A DNA stretch of 64,000 bases, taken from Acidobacteriota bacterium. Its GTDB lineage: Bacteria > Acidobacteriota > Terriglobia > Acidiferrales > UBA7541. A program made the translations under genes and the position numbers. The notes beneath the pieces were generated by a model. That model ran no database searches and was not told the origin of the DNA. It was given only the letters and a program-made list of their open reading frames with translations. Numbering within the stretch: the stretch's first letter is position 1; every line of letters starts with the position of its first letter. This document shows positions 1 to 7,786 of the stretch, piece after piece. The stretch spans positions 234,631 through 298,630 of the forward strand of contig JABCZJ010000003.1 in NCBI GenBank assembly GCA_013289715.1. Reading direction: 5' to 3'.

Positions 1-909
1 GCCCCGAAGGGAAACGAACCCCCTCCCTTCTGGATTCGCGTGCTGCTCATGATCACCTGCACGGGCGTCAGCTTCTTCCACGGTTCCAACGACGGCCAAA
101 AAGGCATGGGCTTGATCATGCTCATCCTTATCGGCACCGTCCCCACGGCTTACGCCGTCAACCACGCCGTCACCTACCAGCAAACCCAGGATTTCGTCGC
201 GGTTTCCACGCAAACCGCGGACATGCTCGGCCACTACGTTTCTCCTGCTGCGGTCGTTGGCGACTCCCGCGAAGAAGTGACCGATTACATTCGCACCAAG
301 CAATTCACTCCCAACACCATGCTGGCCTTGCGCGAACTCGTCAACGGCATCGGCACGGAAAGCGCTCTGTACCGCGAATTGAAGGCTGTCCCGCAGGACA
401 AAGTCCGCAACTTCCGCAACGACATGTACGTCGTCAGCGAAGCTCTGCGCCTCATGAACAAGACTCATCAGCCGGAGTTCTCCGCCGCCGACACCGCCAT
501 CCTCGCCAACTACAAGAAGCACGTTGATAACGCCACTAAATTCATTCCCACGTGGGTGAAAGTGGCCGTGGCACTGGCGCTTGGCATGGGCACCATGATC
601 GGATGGAAGCGCATCGTGGTCACCGTCGGCGAAAAAATCGGCAAGGATCACTTGACCTACGCGCAAGGCGCCGCCGCGGAAATTACGGCGATGGCTACGA
701 TCGGCGCCGCCGATTGGTTCGGCTTACCTGTCAGTACCACGCACGTGCTCTCTTCCGGCGTCGCCGGAACCATGGCCGCAAATCATTCCGGATTGCAAAT
801 GAGCACCGTGCGCAATCTGGCCTTGGCGTGGGTGCTCACGCTGCCCGCATCGATTTGTCTCGCGGCTAGCCTCTTCTGGCTATTCAGCAAAATCGGCGGC
901 GCGAGCTAA
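1..909 (+). CDS. Inorganic phosphate transporter, PiT family (5' truncated by window edge)
   Basis: The reading frame is open from base 1, so the start lies outside the window. The visible 302 residues are the C-terminal part of a PiT-type transporter, which imports phosphate (or metal-phosphate) with H+ or Na+ across the inner membrane. The family signature appears twice: FFHGSNDGQKGMG near the left edge, and GLPVSTTHVLSSGVAGT near residues 240-257. This is the inverted-repeat pattern of the family. Between them lies a soluble loop, then membrane segments, ending in a hydrophobic helix. No partner gene is visible because the upstream side is cut off. The family call is firm; ion specificity is not determinable. 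Confidence 0.93.
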   Translation, partial: APKGNEPPPFWIRVLLMITCTGVSFFHGSNDGQKGMGLIMLILIGTVPTAYAVNHAVTYQQTQDFVAVSTQTADMLGHYVSPAAVVGDSREEVTDYIRTKQFTPNTMLALRELVNGIGTESALYRELKAVPQDKVRNFRNDMYVVSEALRLMNKTHQPEFSAADTAILANYKKHVDNATKFIPTWVKVAVALALGMGTMIGWKRIVVTVGEKIGKDHLTYAQGAAAEITAMATIGAADWFGLPVSTTHVLSSGVAGTMAANHSGLQMSTVRNLALAWVLTLPASICLAASLFWLFSKIGGAS

Positions 910-920
910 ACCGCACTGGC

Positions 921-1045
921 TTTCGTAGCGGCGCTGGCCAAGGTTTTGACTTTGTAGCGGCCAGCTTTAGCTGGGCGCCTTTGAACTTGATGTTGAATTT
1001 GCCGTTGAATTTGTAGCGTCGGCGTCCCGCCGGCTCTTTTGCCTT
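921..1045. repeat. Intergenic GTAGCGGC-hairpin repeats with hexamer-period leaders
   Basis: This cluster of repeat modules lies downstream of the PiT gene. Each module has a leader of roughly six-base period rich in TTTGAN/GTTGAN (clear at 979-1012), then GTAGCG, then a short inverted repeat. At 961-974 the arms are CCAGCT and AGCTGG around a TT loop. At 1021-1031 a different arm pair, GGCG and CGCC, follows the same GTAGCG head. Related modules occur at 5861-6010, 58507-58680 and 61488-61560. Confidence 0.7.
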
Positions 1046-1108
1046 TCGCGCCGCCAACGTCGCTAACTTTGGGTCCAGGAGCTCAGAACATATTCGTTCG
1101 CAGTCATA

Positions 1109-2905
1109 ATGCCAAGGATCATCTTAGTTTTATTCGCAATCTTGTCTTCCGCACATTTGTGCTCTGGCCTTCGTGCTCAGGAATCCCCGGACACTTCCTG
1201 CCCCCGGCCATCTCCCGGTGCCGCGGTCCCCGAGCCTGAAGACTTGCGCAGCCACAGCGGCGTGCTACAGGTTGATCTGACCGTCCGCAATTTCACCCAG
1301 CCCGGCGGCACCACGCGTTTCTGCTACTTTGACGCAAACGGAAATCAATCCCCCACTCTGCGCCTGAGTCCCGGCGACCTGCTCATCCTAAATTTGAAGA
1401 ACGATCTGACAGACTCGCCCCCCGCCGTTCCCGCCGCCACTAAAAACCACAATCACGATCGCGCCACCGCAAGAAAGAACGCCGACCCATGCGAGAACTC
1501 TACGATGTCGCTAACCTCCACCAATCTTCACTTCCACGGCCTCACGGTCCCAGCGGTTTGCCATCAAGACGACGTCCTCAAAACTTCCATCCAACCCGGC
1601 GACGCGCCCTTCCAATATAAATTTCGTATCCCGGAAAACGAGCCGCCCGGATTGTATTGGTATCACCCGCACATCCACGGTTTCAGCAAGCCACAGGTCC
1701 TGGGCGGCGCCTCCGGAGCAATGATCATCGAAGGAATCGAGCGCGCCAATAAAGAAGTAGCCGGTCTGTCGGAACGCGTCCTGGTCATACGCGATCAAGA
1801 TCTGCTGAATCCCAACGCGCCGCCATCGAAATCCGAACCCGTCGTGCCCAGATTCTTCGTGGACCACGACGGCGACTCCGCCAACAACGGCACCGGCTTC
1901 GGCAAGCCCGCGAAAGACCTCTCCATCAATTTCGTGCCGGTTCCCTATCCCGATTACCCGCCCGCCTCGATCCAGATGAAGCCGCAGGAGCGCCAATTCT
2001 GGCGCGTACTCAACGCCTCCGCGATCACCTATCTTAATCTCGCAGTCTTGTATAAACGCGTGCCGCAACAACTCGGTATCATCGCGCTAGACGGCGTTCC
2101 CCTCAATGCCAACGGAACCACAGGAGATTTCATCGGCTGGCAAACGCATCTCGGTGTGCCGCCCGGCGGCCGTGTCGAGTTCATCGTCACGGGCCCACCC
2201 GCTGGAGTTCAAGGCCTGCTCGTAACGCGCACCGTGGACACCGGCGTAGGCGGTGAGAACGATCCGAATCGCGCGCTCGCCACTATCACCGCCTCAGACG
2301 ATGCTCCGGAACCGCGTTCAATACTCGCGTCATCGCCCGTGCCACTTCCCCCGCCCACTGAGCCCTGGCTGGGCAATGCCGCTCCGGTTCGCATCCGCAA
2401 ACTTTATTTCTCGGAAAAACTTCTCGATCCCAACGATCCCAATAGCGCCACCACTTTTTACCTGACCGTCGAAGGCCAAACCCCCACGCCCTTCGATCCC
2501 AGTTCGGGAGTTCCAGACATCATCGCGAAACAAGGCGACGTGGAAGATTGGATCATCGAAAATCGCTCCACGGAACTGCACGCATTTCACATCCATCAGC
2601 TGCACTTCATGTTAGTGGCGTGGAATGGCGTCCTAATTGACGAACCGTTTTTACGCGACACGATCAACGTGCCTTATCACAAAGACGCGGATCTTGCATA
2701 CCCCAGCGTCCGCTTGCGCATGGATTTTCGCGACCCCAACACGATTGGCACTTTCGTGTACCACTGCCATTTACTCGAACATGAAGATGGAGGAATGATG
2801 GGCCTGATCCGCGTCGAACCAGCCGACAGCGCTCAAGCTCGAGAAAAAAGTACTGCAAGTTCTAGAACGAGTAGCACTCCAGCCCACTCGACAAACGCCA
2901 ATTGA
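1109..2905 (+). CDS. Secreted multicopper oxidase
   Basis: This 598-residue protein has an N-terminal signal peptide (hydrophobic residues 3-23, ending near AQE). Multicopper oxidases couple one-electron oxidation of phenols or metal ions to reduction of O2 to water. All four copper-binding segments are visible: HFH at 141-143, WYHPHIHG at 184-191, HxxHxH at 491-496, and HCHLLEH with a downstream Met at 552-563, the pattern of a type 1 copper site. Three cupredoxin domains fit the length. A proline/aspartate-rich insertion near residues 100-130 (after the first cupredoxin strands) is unusual. The C-terminal tail is Ser/Thr-rich. Substrate is unknown; laccase-like or CotA/CueO-like roles are both possible. 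Confidence 0.93.
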   Translation: MPRIILVLFAILSSAHLCSGLRAQESPDTSCPRPSPGAAVPEPEDLRSHSGVLQVDLTVRNFTQPGGTTRFCYFDANGNQSPTLRLSPGDLLILNLKNDLTDSPPAVPAATKNHNHDRATARKNADPCENSTMSLTSTNLHFHGLTVPAVCHQDDVLKTSIQPGDAPFQYKFRIPENEPPGLYWYHPHIHGFSKPQVLGGASGAMIIEGIERANKEVAGLSERVLVIRDQDLLNPNAPPSKSEPVVPRFFVDHDGDSANNGTGFGKPAKDLSINFVPVPYPDYPPASIQMKPQERQFWRVLNASAITYLNLAVLYKRVPQQLGIIALDGVPLNANGTTGDFIGWQTHLGVPPGGRVEFIVTGPPAGVQGLLVTRTVDTGVGGENDPNRALATITASDDAPEPRSILASSPVPLPPPTEPWLGNAAPVRIRKLYFSEKLLDPNDPNSATTFYLTVEGQTPTPFDPSSGVPDIIAKQGDVEDWIIENRSTELHAFHIHQLHFMLVAWNGVLIDEPFLRDTINVPYHKDADLAYPSVRLRMDFRDPNTIGTFVYHCHLLEHEDGGMMGLIRVEPADSAQAREKSTASSRTSSTPAHSTNAN

Positions 2906-3111
2906 ATCCGTCTTCCGCGGCCCGCAGCAGAATCCGCGAATCGCGTATTGGTGTGCGCTCGCGCTGCTTCGATTCAACGAACCAGTGGGCACGACCTGAT
3001 TTTACAATTTGTCTTTTACCATTCACACAAGAAGAACTCTGCCGCAACAAAGAACAGATATTACTCACAAGCTCTGTCTGAGCAGATTTCGCAAAAAATT
3101 TAGGAGGATGC

Positions 3112-5277
3112 ATGTCCTTTAAGCGTTTCGCTTCGAACTCGATGCATTGCTTGCGTATCGGGTTAACTTCACTCGCTCTGTTCCAATTTTCGCTCGGCGG
3201 CCCTTTGGCCGGCTCGGCCCAGGCCCAGTCGACCAATGACGGGAAGACTACTACGCCGATTAAACACGTGATCGTGATCATCGGTGAGAATCGCAGCTTT
3301 GACCACGTCTTCGCGACCTACGTGCCGAAGCCCGGACAAACCATCAACAACCTGCTGTCAGAAGGCATCGTCAAGGCCGATGGCACTCCTGGACCCAACT
3401 TTGCAAAGGCCCACCAGCTCGCGGCAGTCGACCTCGGCGAAAAAAACGGGGGCGATCCTTTTCTTCTGACTCCTCCCAAGATCGATTTCGGCGGCGATGT
3501 GCTTCCTGCCCCGCTCGTCGGCGGCGCGAAGGATTCGTACATCCCCAGCGACAGCATCAGTCTCGCCGAAGCGTCCGAAACCGGCTTGCCCACTAATTAC
3601 TACCCGTTCCTGGTTTCCGGCGGCACTGGCTTGTCCTCGCACATTCCGGACACGCGCATCACGAACGTCAATGCCCTCCCTGCCGGTCCCTTCCAGCTGA
3701 CCAACGGCGGTCTGTTCACCTACAACGCGTACGCTGCCAGCCCCGTGCACCGCTTCTACCAGATGTGGCAGCAACTCGATTGCGCTGCCAATCACATCGT
3801 CGGGCCAAATGGCTCTCCGTGCAACGGCAGCTTGTTCTCTTGGGTCGAAGTCACGGTCGGTGCCGGCACCAACGGCCTGGCGCAACCATCCAACTTCGAC
3901 ACCAACTACCTGCCCGGCGCCACGACCACTGGTGAAGGCTCGACAGCTCTCGGCTTCTACAACGTGCAGCAGGGTGACGCTCCTTACTTTAAGTCTCTCG
4001 CCGACACCTACTCCATGAGCGACAACTTCCACCAGTCCGTCAGCGGCGGCACCGGTGCCAACCACATCATGCTCGGTCACGGCGATGCCATCTACTTTAC
4101 CGACGGCGCTGGCAATGCCCAGGTACCACCTCACAACGTGCTGGTACAAAAAGGCGGCGCAAATGCCGGCGTAGTAGATGAAGTCGAAAATCCCAACCCC
4201 GCAGCCGGCACCAATAACTGGTACAGCGAAGATGGTTACGGCGGCGGCTCTTTCGGCTCTGCGTCTTACGGCGGCGGCTCTTACAGCAATTGCGCTGACC
4301 CCATGCAACCCGGCGTCTCCGCGATTTTGAAATACCTCGCGGCGCTCCCGAAACCAGTGGATCCGCGCTGCCAAGCCGGCCACTACTACTTGCTGAACAA
4401 CTACAACCCTGGCTACTTCGGTCGCGGCGAAAACGCGTTCCTGGACACCAACGCCGCCAACACCGTCTTCACGATCCCGCCCTCCGCGGTTCCCAGCATC
4501 GGTGACGAACTGATCGCGCAGAGCATTTCGTGGAAGTACTACGGCGATCAGTGGAACGACTACGCTGGGAACGGTGGCTCGACCGAGCCGCTCTGCGCAC
4601 CGCCAACGGTGAAGGAACCCTGCTACATCCCCGAAGATAAATATCAAATCAACTACGGCGCCGTGGGCTCGCCCAATGGTCTCGGCGCTCCTATCACCAA
4701 CGCGGACGAGTACTGCAACATCTGCAACCCGTTCCAGTACGACACGTCCATCATGGCCAACGCCGCCGTCCGCAGCGCGCACCTCAAGGACTCCAGCGAG
4801 CTCTACAATGACATCGCAGCCGGCGACATTCCCGCCGTCTCTTTCGTCAAGCCTAGCGGGTTCGTGGACGGCCATCCTTCGTCCTCGAAGCTAAATCTCT
4901 TTGAAGGCTACGTGGAAAAGATCGTGAAGGCCGTGCAAGCCAATCCCACTCTGTGGGCCGACACCGCGATCTTCATCACCTTCGACGAGGGCGGCGGCTA
5001 CTACGATTCCGGTTACGTGCAACCGTTGGACTTCTTCGGAGACGGCACCCGCATTCCGCTGCTCGTCGTCTCCAAGTTCTCCACCGGCGGCAACATCACG
5101 CACAACTACTCGGATCACGTCTCCATCCTCAAGTTCATCGAGAAGAACTGGAGCATAGGGCCGGTCACCACCCGCAGCCGCGATAACTTCCCCAACCCGA
5201 TCACGGCAGGCAGCCCCTACATTCCGACAAACGGTCCAGCCATCAGCGACTTATTCGAACTCTTCAAGTTCGAATAA
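3112..5277 (+). CDS. Secreted phosphoesterase family protein (phospholipase C / acid phosphatase AcpA type)
   Basis: This 721-residue protein starts with a signal peptide (about residues 1-40, ending GSAQAQS). The ENRSFDH motif at residues 59-65 is the metal/nucleophile region of the phosphoesterase family that includes bacterial phospholipases C and AcpA-type phosphatases. The second half of the active site is visible near the C-terminus: FITFDEGGGYYD, then RIPLLVVSKFS, then the NYSDHVSILKFIE segment. An AGGAGG ribosome site sits just before the start (3102-3107). The gene stands alone and is followed by a strong terminator at 5299. The likely role is release of phosphate from organic esters outside the cell, which fits the nearby phosphate transporter, but the two are not one operon. 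Confidence 0.9.
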   Translation: MSFKRFASNSMHCLRIGLTSLALFQFSLGGPLAGSAQAQSTNDGKTTTPIKHVIVIIGENRSFDHVFATYVPKPGQTINNLLSEGIVKADGTPGPNFAKAHQLAAVDLGEKNGGDPFLLTPPKIDFGGDVLPAPLVGGAKDSYIPSDSISLAEASETGLPTNYYPFLVSGGTGLSSHIPDTRITNVNALPAGPFQLTNGGLFTYNAYAASPVHRFYQMWQQLDCAANHIVGPNGSPCNGSLFSWVEVTVGAGTNGLAQPSNFDTNYLPGATTTGEGSTALGFYNVQQGDAPYFKSLADTYSMSDNFHQSVSGGTGANHIMLGHGDAIYFTDGAGNAQVPPHNVLVQKGGANAGVVDEVENPNPAAGTNNWYSEDGYGGGSFGSASYGGGSYSNCADPMQPGVSAILKYLAALPKPVDPRCQAGHYYLLNNYNPGYFGRGENAFLDTNAANTVFTIPPSAVPSIGDELIAQSISWKYYGDQWNDYAGNGGSTEPLCAPPTVKEPCYIPEDKYQINYGAVGSPNGLGAPITNADEYCNICNPFQYDTSIMANAAVRSAHLKDSSELYNDIAAGDIPAVSFVKPSGFVDGHPSSSKLNLFEGYVEKIVKAVQANPTLWADTAIFITFDEGGGYYDSGYVQPLDFFGDGTRIPLLVVSKFSTGGNITHNYSDHVSILKFIEKNWSIGPVTTRSRDNFPNPITAGSPYIPTNGPAISDLFELFKFE

Positions 5278-5298
5278 GCGCGGCAATCAACATCAACC

Positions 5299-5345
5299 GG
5301 CCAGGCGGCGCACAGTCAACGCGCCGCCTGGCCGTTGCCTTTTTC
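5299..5345 (+). terminator. Intrinsic terminator after the phosphoesterase gene
   Basis: A 13-bp perfect inverted repeat (5299-5311 with 5321-5333, arms GGCCAGGCGGCGC / GCGCCGCCTGGCC) with a 9-base loop is followed by a T-rich stretch at 5339-5344. It lies 22 bases after the stop codon. Confidence 0.85.
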
Positions 5346-5384
5346 TGTGTCCTTCGCCTTTCTCTGTGCACTCTGTGTTAAATG
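5341..5384. repeat. CTCTGTG-type degenerate intergenic repeat
   Basis: The tract TCTGTGTCC...TCTCTGTGCACTCTGTGTTAAAT is a degenerate short-period repeat. The same pattern occurs reverse-complemented at 15055-15099 (AACACGGAG...ACAGAG). It carries no ORF of its own. Confidence 0.5.
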
Positions 5385-5414
5385 TTTCCAAGCACGTCCG
5401 ATGAATCTTTCGCG

Positions 5415-5443
5415 TTGCACACGCATCCATATCGATGTAGGAT
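5415..5443 (+). promoter_or_regulatory. Sigma70-type promoter of the cysteine leader / yeiH transcript
   Basis: The -35 TTGCAC (5415-5420) and -10 TAGGAT (5438-5443) are separated by exactly 17 bases. The expected transcription start, about seven to nine bases after the -10, coincides with the ATG at 5452. The mini-ORF would therefore be translated from a leaderless mRNA. Confidence 0.6.
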
Positions 5444-5451
5444 TTGCAATT

Positions 5452-5538
5452 ATGAATCGCCGCCCCCACGCCTGTCTCTCTACGCCGTGTTGTTGTACCA
5501 GCACCGGCCTGCGCGGGCGCCCAATCCGAATCCTTTAG
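5452..5538 (+). CDS. Polycysteine leader peptide (cysteine attenuator mini-ORF)
   Basis: This 28-codon ORF has three consecutive TGT codons at codons 13-15 (5488-5496) plus a Cys at codon 8. It ends 23 bases before an intrinsic terminator and lies upstream of a YeiH-type sulfur transporter gene. Its ATG sits at the predicted transcription start, with no Shine-Dalgarno. Leaderless polycysteine mini-ORFs are known cysteine-responsive attenuators in mycobacteria. The placement here follows the same logic: slow decoding of the Cys run when Cys-tRNA is scarce would change downstream RNA folding. The peptide itself probably has no function. Too short for standard gene callers. Confidence 0.65.
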   Translation: MNRRPHACLSTPCCCTSTGLRGRPIRIL

Positions 5539-5567
5539 CAACCCTACACACCGGATTTCAAGCCCGC
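5513..5567 (+). promoter_or_regulatory. Predicted antiterminator hairpin of the cysteine attenuator
   Basis: Two separate 6-bp complements line up in register. GCGGGC (5513-5518) pairs with GCCCGC (5562-5567). AATCCG (5523-5528) pairs with CGGATT (5552-5557). The spacers are four bases on each side, giving a symmetric internal loop. The outer helix uses the left arm of the terminator (5562-5568), so antiterminator and terminator exclude each other. A ribosome held at the Cys codons (5488-5496) would leave 5513 onward free. A ribosome at the mini-ORF stop (5536) would cover much of it. Confidence 0.6.
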
Positions 5568-5605
5568 TAACAGCCCACCAGCTGTCAAGCGGGCATTTTG
5601 TTTTT
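5562..5605 (+). terminator. Intrinsic terminator of the cysteine attenuator
   Basis: The left arm GCCCGCT (5562-5568) plus ACAGC (5570-5574) pairs with GCTGT (5581-5585) plus AGCGGGC (5588-5594). The loop is six bases, with a small internal bulge. ATTTTGTTTTT follows. It lies 23 bases past the polycysteine mini-ORF and 44 bases before the next gene, so it terminates the leader rather than a full gene. Confidence 0.75.
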
Positions 5606-5648
5606 ACGCCACCAAATCCAGCACCAAACGCACCAAGGAGAATCGCAA

Positions 5649-5786
5649 ATGGCCGACGAACTCAAACGCAACGCCAGACCGGGCCAAGCGACGCCGCTGC
5701 TTTCTCTCGACGCCTGGGCCGTAATCCTAGCCCTAGCTCTCGCCCTAGCCATCTGGATCGGCTGGATCAAGCAAGTACCGTGGTGA
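5649..5786 (+). CDS. Small single-span membrane protein upstream of yeiH
   Basis: This 45-residue ORF has an excellent ribosome site: AAGGAG at 5635-5640, eight bases before ATG. It has a polar, basic N-terminus (about 20 residues), one hydrophobic helix from about residue 24 to 41 (alanine/leucine/isoleucine-rich, then WIGWIK), and a short tail. It lies between the attenuator terminator and the yeiH-type gene on the same strand, so it is probably the first structural gene of that operon. I do not recognise a family. An accessory subunit of the transporter is a reasonable guess from position only. Its stop codon overlaps the start of a hairpin repeat. Confidence 0.6.
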   Translation: MADELKRNARPGQATPLLSLDAWAVILALALALAIWIGWIKQVPW

Positions 5787-5838
5787 ATCGCGCCAGAGCG
5801 CGATTCACTCTGAGAACCGGCAGCGCCGGTTCGAAGGG
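5783..5838. repeat. Double-hairpin intergenic repeat (GTGAATCG ... TCGAAGGG)
   Basis: Two adjacent hairpins: GTGAATCGCGC with GCGCGATTCAC, then GAACCGGC with GCCGGTTC, closing with TCGAAGGG. The same layout with different but complementary stems is at 52071-52130, and a decayed copy is at 58696-58751. It overlaps the stop codon of the small membrane protein gene. Confidence 0.6.
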
Positions 5839-5860
5839 TAATTTGCCGCCAAGCTTTTGG

Positions 5861-6010
5861 CTTTGTAGCGGCCGCCTGCTTTTGCTTTCGAGGCGGGCGT
5901 CTTTGACTTTGCACTGGAATTTGTAGTGGCCGGTGCCGCAAAGCGGGACCGGGCAGCCGTTGTCGTTGGTTCAGTGTTGCGTTTGTAGCGGCGCACTTCA
6001 TTGCGCCGTC
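5861..6010. repeat. Three GTAGCGGC-hairpin repeat modules in the yeiH leader region
   Basis: The heads TTTGTAGCGGCCGCCT (5862), TTTGTAGTGGCCGGT (5920) and TTTGTAGCGGCGCA (5982) each start an inverted repeat: CCGCCT/AGGCGG, GCCGGT/ACCGGGC and GGCGCA/TGCGCC. Six-base-period leader tracts (CTTTGACTTTG...) separate them. With the double hairpin at 5783 they fill the 301 bases between the small membrane gene and yeiH. No other gene is seen here. Confidence 0.65.
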
Positions 6011-6087
6011 GTCGGCACCGCGAGCATCGATCGCTCGCATTCGCCGCACGCGATGGCGCCAAAAATTTCCCAGGAGGACATCACCGC

Positions 6088-7173
6088 ATGGCCAGCTCCA
6101 TCGCACTCGACGCACCCGCAACCGAGAGTTTCTTCAAACAAGCCGCCCGCCTGATCCCCGGCCTCGCGCTGCTCGCGGCCGTCGGCTACGCCGGCAGAAT
6201 CATCGAGCGCTCCATAGCCACCTACGGCAAAGCCCACCACTTGACGCTCCCGAATATTGAATACGTCCTCTGGGCCATCGTCATCGGCCTGGTCATCGGC
6301 AACACCGTCGGCGTGCCCAAACTTTTCCAACCGGGCGTCGCCACCTACGAATTCTGGCTGAAGACCGGCATCGTCCTGCTCGGCTCCCGCTTCCTGCTCG
6401 GCGACGTAGCCAAACTCGGCGGCGTTGCCCTCGCACTCGTCGCCATCGAAATCGCCGTCTCGCTAGCGTTCATGACCGCGCTGGGCAACGCCTTCAGGCT
6501 CGGACCCAAGCTCACCACGCTGCTCGCCGTCGGCTCCGCAATCTGCGGCGTCTCCGCCATCATCGCCGCGCAAGGTGCGATTGACGCTGACGAAGAAGAC
6601 GCCTCCTACGCCATCGCCGCCATCCTCTCGCTAGGCGCCATCAGCCTCTTCATCTTTCCGCTGGTCGGCCACTGGCTGCACCTCAGCGATCAAAGCTACG
6701 GCCTCTGGGCCGGCCTCGGCATTGACAACACCGCCGAAGCCACGGCAGCCGGCGCCCTCTATTCCGACGCTGCCGGTAAAGTCGCAGTGCTCGCGAAAAC
6801 CGCTCGCAACGCCATGATCGGCTTCGTAGTCCTGGGCTACGCCATTCACTGGGCCCGCAAAGAACACACCGAAGGCGTCACCAACAAAGCCGCCTTCCTC
6901 TGGCGCAAATTCCCCAAGTTCGTCCTAGGCTTTCTGCTAATCAGCGCCATAGCCACAGCCCAAGTCTTCAGCAAACCCCAATTAACCAGCCTAGCCAACC
7001 TCTCCCGCTGGGCCTTCCTCCTGACCTTCGCCGGCGTAGGCCTACGTACCAACATCCGCGAACTAGGCAAACAAGGCTTCCGCCCGTTCCTAGTAGGCGC
7101 AGTGGGCGAAGTCGTGATCGCGTTCCTGACCCTAGGCTTGGTATATGGGGCTGATCGGTTTCTGCCAAAGTGA
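6088..7173 (+). CDS. YeiH family putative sulfate exporter
   Basis: This 361-residue, strongly hydrophobic protein has about ten membrane segments. It matches the conserved UPF0324/YeiH membrane family by segments such as LWAIVIGLVIGN, FWLKTGIVLLGSRF, VGSAICGVSAIIAA and GLGIDNTAEATAAG. I chose the start at 6088 because AGGAGG (6072-6077) stands ten bases before it; the frame is open further upstream into repeats. The family is annotated as putative sulfate exporter or sulfur-compound permease, often linked to cysteine regulation. That agrees with the polycysteine attenuator 640 bases upstream. Substrate is not proven. Confidence 0.9.
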   Translation: MASSIALDAPATESFFKQAARLIPGLALLAAVGYAGRIIERSIATYGKAHHLTLPNIEYVLWAIVIGLVIGNTVGVPKLFQPGVATYEFWLKTGIVLLGSRFLLGDVAKLGGVALALVAIEIAVSLAFMTALGNAFRLGPKLTTLLAVGSAICGVSAIIAAQGAIDADEEDASYAIAAILSLGAISLFIFPLVGHWLHLSDQSYGLWAGLGIDNTAEATAAGALYSDAAGKVAVLAKTARNAMIGFVVLGYAIHWARKEHTEGVTNKAAFLWRKFPKFVLGFLLISAIATAQVFSKPQLTSLANLSRWAFLLTFAGVGLRTNIRELGKQGFRPFLVGAVGEVVIAFLTLGLVYGADRFLPK

Positions 7174-7786
7174 GTAGCGAGTAGCGGCTGGTGGGTAATG
7201 ATTCGTGATTCGTAATTCGAAGTTCAGGGGCGCTGCTTGCTGCGCCGCAGCTTGCCACGATGTTAGCCCCGCGCTCGGATCCAGCGTCACTTACGCGCGA
7301 AAATGGTGCGCACAGACACGCGATTTTCGACCGATTTGAAATGGCCCCCACCTTTTGTTTTCAGTGATTTGCGACGATTTCTAATTGCGGCACTACCGAT
7401 GAGAATTTCGCCGATTCCCGCGTTCTCCGCTGTACGAGAACCCGCATGGCGTCGCGAAAGCGGGCGCACGCCCTCGATCATTTTCCCGCCTGCAGCGGCA
7501 CAGTCGCTCAAAGCAGTCGTCGGCATCATTTGACCGCACACGCTTTCCTCCCGCGGACTCAACGCAAAGCCGCCGAATTCGAGTAAATTCAGAAAACCCG
7601 CCATTTTTTCGACTCCCGCCCGAAGCTGACACGCCCAGGTTGAATGCGCAGCTATACGTCCGTACAGAACTAGGACAGAACTAGTACTTACTAGCCGAAA
7701 TAGGTGTCACCGAACGACTGCGAATCAAAGCGAAGAAACTTTTCTTGTCTGTGTGATGCCTTCGGCGCGACTATGCCGAGGGAGGA
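7174..7786. other. Gene-free stretch
   Basis: About 610 bases with no convincing gene. The left edge holds short-period repeats (GAGTAGCGAGTAGCGG at 7173-7188 and GATTCGTGATTCGTAATTCG at 7200-7219). Open frames at 7303-7533 and on the opposite strand have no ribosome site or recognisable protein. The last 100 bases must hold the promoter of the broken gene at 7787; I cannot assign its boxes. Confidence 0.5.

Noticed and set aside
3358..4875. Minus-strand open frame of 505 codons
   Set aside because: Antisense to the phosphoesterase gene, Val/Gly/Arg-rich, without ribosome site or motifs.
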